A stretch of 64,000 nt of DNA. It comes from Tetragonia tetragonoides. Lineage: Eukaryota > Streptophyta > Magnoliopsida > Caryophyllales > Aizoaceae. A program made the position numbers and the translations under genes. This document shows, one piece after another, positions 58,427 to 64,000 of this stretch. Location: the NCBI GenBank assembly GCA_038025085.1, contig CM076140.1:23654501-23718500 (forward strand), in the 5' to 3' direction. Position 1 is the stretch's first letter. Every line of letters begins with the position of its first letter. The notes below the pieces were generated by a model that was not told the origin of the DNA, made no database searches, and was given only the letters and a program-made list of their open reading frames with translations.

Positions 58427-61312
58427 TTACCTCGCTGTTAGTGAACGTTTTTTGGAACTTTTAAGTTCACATGAAGGCAAACAGCTTTTCAAAGGAGACC
58501 GTAGAAATAATGAAGAGGCTGACATCTGCTTTTGACGCATGGAGATTGAAGATAGGCAACTGAAGCCATTTCTAAGTCTTCTCTTGTCACTATCACATGC
58601 GACCAAACTGGTGTCTTCTTGAACAGCATTGACCTTTAGAGTTTCAGGAAGTATGCAGTTGCATGCTGAACCTATAGGAGAAGAGGGCAAAACATGAGAA
58701 AATTGGTAAGATAATGGCGCACATTATACAACAGCCATGTGCAAGGGAAATCATACCTATCTTGGCTAGTCGATTAACCCATTTAGGAATCTTCTTCCCA
58801 GTCAGTTTGTGGCATATGTCCTTGCAAAAGTGGTTACAGTTTTTGACAATCAAGTGGTAAGTATCACCGTTATAACTTGCAGCATGACGTTCCATGAACT
58901 CTCTAACCTGCTTTGCATCTAAGCCTGTAGTCCCAATACATATTGATTTTCTAAACTTGAAGCCTGGGCACTGTCGTGGTTCCACTTCAAAAACACCACT
59001 AGTTGGGTAGTCATGAGCTCCAAAGGCATATTCTACACCATGAACTGTCATGTGGAAATGGAATTATTCTCCTTCACTAGTAAATATATGTTCCATAATG
59101 AGAAAACATGGAAATGCAATGAGTTTGCTCTACCAGAGAAGTGCAGTATAAACTAAGAACTAAATGGACCATCCAAGGCAAACATCAGAATAGTTGAATT
59201 TTCTTTTAACATTTCAACTTGAAGCAATTTCTCCAAACCAATGAGACAAAGCTAAACATGTGAATCATACACCTGAATTAAATCTACAACACTTGTAATG
59301 CTGTACAGCAGACACAGAGACATACCAAAATACCACATTACGCCCAACTAGCCTTCTCAGCTCTAGTACTAGAAATCGTCAATAATCTCAATCTCCATGC
59401 ATCATCAATCAATCTTTAGTTGGATTGACGCCAGCAATCACAACAAAATGCATTTCAACAGTTCAAGTTTTAAGAGGAAAAGACCAATTTGTTTCATCAT
59501 GTAGCATTAGATCATTCTTCTAATATTTCATATTTATCAACAAGATTCAAATCTCCATTCCCAATGCCAGGAAAACAAATATCCATCAAAGAAAAACACG
59601 AGCTAAGTATCTAATGAGAATTGGTATTTGGGATGAGGGCTGAAATAAGGGGTCATTAAATCACATTTCTTTTTTTTAGATAAAGAAACCTAGAAAAGTA
59701 TTCATGAAGAAACAGCTGTACAGCACAAGAGAACAAGTATAATAAGCAATTACAAATTAAACCAATGCCGTTGGATCTCACTAATAGTATAACCCTGAAA
59801 AGGCCCCGCGGCCCTAGCCCATACAGAAGCTAAAAAGGACATTCGCCCACAGCAACAAGGGCGGAACAGACTTCTCAGCGAACACCCATGCATTTCTCTC
59901 CAACCGAATGCACCACAACATTGCAAAATAAAATTACGCCACAGCAACTATAGCTACATCACATTTCAACGGATGAGATTATATATCGCACTATAACTAC
60001 ATCTATACTTAACCACACTAAACTCCAGCATCCCCCTATCCCGCAAACTCACATGCAACTAGAGTCAGTTTTCCTGACTGTGGACCCTGCTACAGCCAGC
60101 TTAGTATCGCTGCTGACTAAGGCTTTCATTGGCAGCGGATCTTAATGAGAGTGTGTTTGGCCTAGCTTCTTTGAAGCTTCTACTTTTCCCGCTATTTCCC
60201 TCACAAACCACCCCTCTGTCACCTTTTCAGTCCCTTTTTAAGCTTCTAAGAAGCTTAAAAAAAACCCTAAAAGGCCCAAAAGCAGAAGTTCCAATTTGAA
60301 GCTACTGCTTTTACGCATCCTAGGGGTGTTTTAAGCTTCTTAGAAGCTGAAAATGAGGGTGAAGAGGAGGCATAGGGGGTGGTTTGTGAGGGAAGGAAAA
60401 GTTGAAGTTAGTCAAAAGCGAGGCCAAACACCACCTGAGTCGCCTGGATTTTAAATCGCTATCACAGGCCTTTTCCAATTAGAAAACGCACAAAGGGACA
60501 GAAAAGGTGGTAGAGGGAAATAACCAACAATTACATGACTTAAGCCCAGCAAACTTTGCTGTGTTCTCAATTCTCATTCTACGATCGGTCAATCCTTCTT
60601 CAACGCTCGTTCAATGTTTCTCGATGAAAAATACAATGATGGGCCAGTCGTTGACGATCATAAAATAGGAGATGGGTTTTGACTTTTTGGTATATTGATT
60701 TATAGCATCACCAACATTTCTATCAGTCAGTTCTGAATCTGCGATGTGGTGATTGGGTTCGTTGGAATGGGTAAGCAACGCAATAATTAACAGGACATGG
60801 GTAGGGTAGAGGTATAGAGATTTGGGGATAATTAGTTGTGAAAGGGTGCGGTGCAGATCACTTCATTTTGAAATGACAAGAGGTGACATAATGTTATCCA
60901 TCATAATAACAAGCAAGGAGTTGATAAAGGACACATTCATAAAAAAACAAGACCTAACTACCAGCAGTTGGCAAAACCCTCAAAGGGCGGGCCACCTCAT
61001 GTCCAAAAGCTTACCATGTAAGAAAATCAAGAGCTGAGAGGATTTTATTAAAGTCGAATGGAAGGATCAATGCAAGTCAGTAACTAAATGCAGGTATCTA
61101 CCTTCGACACCGGAGTGGAAGATGCCAAGACCTGCCCAATAGAGATATCCATTCATGGGAGTTAGGTCATAGACATTGAGGTAAACAGGAGTGTTTCCTG
61201 GATCAAACCTGGATGACTTTGCTTTCGGAAACAAACAAAATCTTGTTGCTGATTTGCCCCTTAAACGCATAGGCACCATAGACTTCAATCCTTTCTTTGT
61301 CCCTAATTTCAT
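58427..61312 (-). CDS. PPPDE (DeSI-type) thiol peptidase family protein
   Basis: Three coding exons, 61312-61102, 59044-58757 and 58671-58427 (744 bases, 247 residues), with GT-AG introns in phase. The PPPDE domain spans about residues 41-160: TPVYLNVYDLTPMNGYLYWA, GLGIFHSGVEVHGVEYAFGA, SGVFEVEPRQCPGFKFRKS and TYHLIVKNCNHFC. The presumed catalytic pair is His66 (FHSG) and Cys140 (NCNHFC). The C-terminal 85 residues are Ser-rich (SCLSSISMRQKQ, LFLRSPLKSCLPS). This family includes deSUMOylating or deubiquitinating isopeptidases; the substrate here is unknown. The start MKLGTKKGLKSMVP is chosen because this basic opening is what I recall in plant relatives; an in-frame ATG eight codons upstream (61336) is possible. 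No stop or frameshift was seen. Its first intron holds a LINE scrap and a MITE-like element. Confidence 0.9.
59661..59945 (-). mobile_element. 5'-truncated LINE tail in PPPDE intron
   Basis: A T run at 59669-59677 marks a minus-strand poly-A. The coding scrap SVWARAAGPFQGYTISEIQR is the same C-terminal block as in the LPEAT1-intron LINEs. Confidence 0.75.
60149..60437. mobile_element. MITE-like element with ~60-bp inverted ends
   Basis: Left GTGTTTGGCCTAGCTTCTTT through TTTCCCTCACAAACCACCCC pairs with the right-hand inverse GGGGTGGTTTGTGAGGGAAG through GGCCAAACACC. Internal AAGCTTCTTAGAAGCT words add more pairing. No clear target duplication; superfamily not assigned. Confidence 0.65.
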
Positions 61313-61365
61313 CTTTACGTTGGCAACAATATCCATATCCAAGGCTCTGTACCTACATTTGTGAC
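61313..61365 (-). promoter_or_regulatory. 5' UTR segment with AUG-UAG start-stop element
   Basis: The reverse strand shows an acceptor TTTATGCAG|GTCAC with the exon starting at 61365, then ATGTAG at 61358-61353, before the coding ATGs at 61336 and 61312. If this exon is used, the first AUG meets a stop at once, a minimal uORF known to stall ribosomes in some plant genes. Confidence 0.45.
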
Positions 61366-64000
61366 CTGCATAAATAAAACCAAAGAGATCAGTGTTAATG
61401 AGCTGTAAATATTAACAAAACTAATGGAACCTTTTCTGTTTTATCATCTTGCCTATATACTTTAGGGGTTCGCAGGCAGCTTTTGCTTCATAATGCTGTA
61501 ATCAATTATTTCTCAAGTAAAGTTAGAAAATTTATTCACTCAAGTTATGAATGCTCAGTGATGGTAGATTAATTATCTAACCAAAGAAAAGAGCGACTTC
61601 TAAATAATACTATATTGCAACATTCACCACACTAACAATAATCTCTCAGACACCATAGCATCCAACAGTGAACAGCTTCTCAGTGTATGTTCTCAATGCT
61701 TAGAAGCTGCAAAACACACCCACCCACCCCCTCCCCCGGCTCCAAAAAAGAGGTGAAACAAATAGCATAGAGGGGGAAAAATTCCCCAGGTAAACACAGT
61801 CACAAAGAAGAGTAAACCTCTCCTATGTGTATGGATGTGAAGTGAATCGTTAGGTTGATAGAGGAAAAAGATGACAATATGAACAAAATCAGAGTAGCGG
61901 TTAAGGTAAGCTAATTATTGCATGCATACCACTGCAATTATATCATAGAATTCCCTTAAACCTTGGTGGAACACATAGCAACAAGGCTAAGAATGCCTCC
62001 TGATTCCAGATGAATCAGAGCCATATCCTTTTTCTCAAAGCTTTTATATCCTCCACTAACTAAATCCATAAAATATAACCATAACTAGAAAGAACATGAT
62101 GACAAAGAATTTTCGATTTGTTCCCCAGTCCCCCTCCTAAACCAATATATCTGACCTTGTAATCTCCGGAAGTCCGTAATGGTAGCACTGCAAATTTATG
62201 TCTATACTACTTCACATTACAGCAGCTGCAATATGAAGATTATGTATCTCCTACCGACCCATTTTTATTGCACAGATGACAGATCACACACACTAGGGAG
62301 TCATCTGTTTCACACATGATGTAGGTTCCTATGACAAATTTAAATTCCCACGAATTAAGTTCCTTCATTAAGCCTTAAAATATGCTAGCCAGGGGCCCGA
62401 GGCGAAGGGGAGGAGTTAATTCTACCCAATTTTGCCAACCATTGTGAGCTAGACAGCCTAGTAAGGTTCCAGTATATATTCATGTGAACCAAATTATCTC
62501 TAGGAGAAATAGCACTGCAACCCTAGGGCTAGGCTACTCTTACTGAGTAAAGATAATAGGCATGGGTACTTGGCTATCTATTAGTGGTTGGCCTTTAAAA
62601 TTTTAGTTTCTCTACTACTGTACAGCAAGCAGATCAATTATGACAGACACAACAATATACACTACACTAAATTTATCCTTGAAAGCTTAATGTTTACTGT
62701 CTGTACGCATGGTTCTTCACAATCAAAAGACAGCTGTACGAACTTTCAGAGACATAGATCAGACAGAAAGAGCAAACTAACTGCATACAAGATAGCCAAC
62801 ACCTCAATACTTGTTGTGAAAACGCTACACAGCAAACCAAGCAATTAATTTATGTTGAGAGCCATAAAGCTCAAACCAGGATGAGGAACTCAAATAGTCT
62901 AACAGACAAACCTATGAAACTAAAGGTAAAAGATCATTGAAAACTAGAAGTTGTATTTGCATGCATTTGAAACATGAAGAGAGAAAACCCTATTTTTCCC
63001 TCCCTCCTCCCCCCCCCCCCAACATCCCAAATCGAAAAAAGGGAAAGAATTGGGTAAAAAAGAAGGGCGGGGGGGGGGGGGGGGGGGGGCAAAATTACCT
63101 CATCTCATCCACAGGTCTCTCTACATAAAAATGCACAGCTTGACTATGGATATGCAAGTCGTTATTGTCACCTTTCACAGCCAGAGGTCCTACTTCATTG
63201 TGTTCCGCGTAACAAACTTAGGTGCAAGTAATTTATGCAATGCCAAAGCAATAATCATGCATAGGAAACAGTGAGATCTTCATCACAACTATGTGAATTG
63301 TACATGACCATTCCCAGCAATGCAAGACCATCAGAAATAATCAGCTAATCTGTGGCAATAAGCCTATTGTAAGTCTGACCAAATCCAAGTCTGCGTTTGA
63401 ACTAGCCGTCTATCATCAGGGCATGATGCATATAGAATTGATAAATTTAATTTGATAACCAATCAAGTTTGTCTTCATATTTTAGTGGGAGACCACTAAG
63501 CTCTTCCCTCAACTTCCCATCAGCAATCGCTTTCTTATAATGGTACCAAGAGAATAATCAATTTAAAAGTAATTCTGTAACTTTAATAAAATATTCTACA
63601 AGTCAATCAACATATTTCTCCAGTGATGAAATTATACCAAGTCAAGAAAAGTGAAACCAAGTACACAGAAAAGGTTGAGAATGCCAATAATTAGAAGAAA
63701 TACATTCTTCCATTTCAATATTTAATTTATTAACATTTCTCTCTCTCAAAAATCACTTTAAATATTCCTTTCAGCAGGACAAATTTTTAATCAAGCTTAG
63801 AAAAGTAAGGTTCAACTTAATTCAGCAAATACCAACTGGCTTGTGACAGGTCATTGAAGCAAATAGACCAATTTTAAAAGCTTTTTCAAACCCAAACCCA
63901 AACCCATACACCAACCACAAGTGGCCAGCACGTTCTACATAACAGGAAGAAACCAAAGCGTCACTGGGAAATGAAATGAAGAAATGCAGATAGATAACAT
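61366..64000 (-). other. Probable 5' UTR intron or upstream region of PPPDE gene
   Basis: No other gene is visible. The splice acceptor at 61366-61374 implies an intron whose donor was not located. The region holds a C run and a G run near 63009-63089 and A/T-rich spacer. The promoter cannot be placed and may lie beyond the window. Confidence 0.4.
63009..63089. repeat. C12 and G21 homopolymers 48 bases apart
   Basis: Twelve C at 63009-63020 and twenty-one G at 63069-63089 could pair as a hairpin or form a G-quadruplex. The length may also be a sequencing or assembly artefact. Confidence 0.9.

Overview
This is a nuclear window from a flowering plant, almost certainly a eudicot. It holds two recognisable host genes with plant-type GT-AG introns, set in a dense layer of plant transposable elements: Ty1/Copia, Ty3/Gypsy Tat and Tekay-like, L1-type LINEs, tRNA-derived SINEs, Harbinger, Stowaway and hAT MITEs. 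A Caryophyllales origin is possible, because antisense-gene-carrying Tat elements are well known there, but the sequence does not prove it. No bacterial genes, CRISPR array or organelle segment was seen.

Layout. 1-2161: AT-rich spacer with a 44-bp tandem repeat and a small element with inverted ends and a minisatellite core. 2162-2775: head of one Copia element (LTR, primer site, gag). 2776-6718: a second Copia family on the minus strand, arranged LTR-internal-LTR-internal as a shared-LTR tandem. 6719-9630: a Harbinger MITE, a ~38-bp tandem repeat and an LTR-like promoter. 9631-22626: a degenerate Tat-clade Gypsy element of about 13 kb. It carries an antisense, intron-containing plant-mobile-domain (PMD) gene. 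A 1.6-kb copy of the tail of that gene sits where the reverse transcriptase core should be. 22627-31040: a minus-strand gag scrap, then a truncated Tekay-like Gypsy element with a 2.6-kb LTR, invaded by a 1.3-kb solo LTR and by a MITE whose core has grown into a long AAT/ATT palindrome. 31148-32223: a long-TIR non-autonomous element.

Host genes. LPEAT1 (lysophospholipid acyltransferase, plus strand, 32576-46858) has nine exons giving a 390-residue protein with both acyltransferase motifs intact. Its large introns hold four LINE 3' fragments, a SINE, MITEs and local duplications. A PPPDE/DeSI-type peptidase gene (minus strand, coding exons 61312-58427) encodes 247 residues with the His and Cys of the active site. 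It has an apparent 5'UTR intron running to or past the right end of the window. The two genes converge. The roughly 11.5 kb between them is non-genic and rich in hAT, Stowaway, SINE and LINE insertions, one LINE having clean target-site duplications.

No functional link between the two host genes is evident: one remodels phospholipids at the ER, the other belongs to a thiol-peptidase family linked to SUMO or ubiquitin removal. The most unusual structures are the rearranged Tat/PMD element, the shared-LTR Copia tandem and the palindromic microsatellite MITE. All statements come from reading the sequence; no alignment or database search was run.
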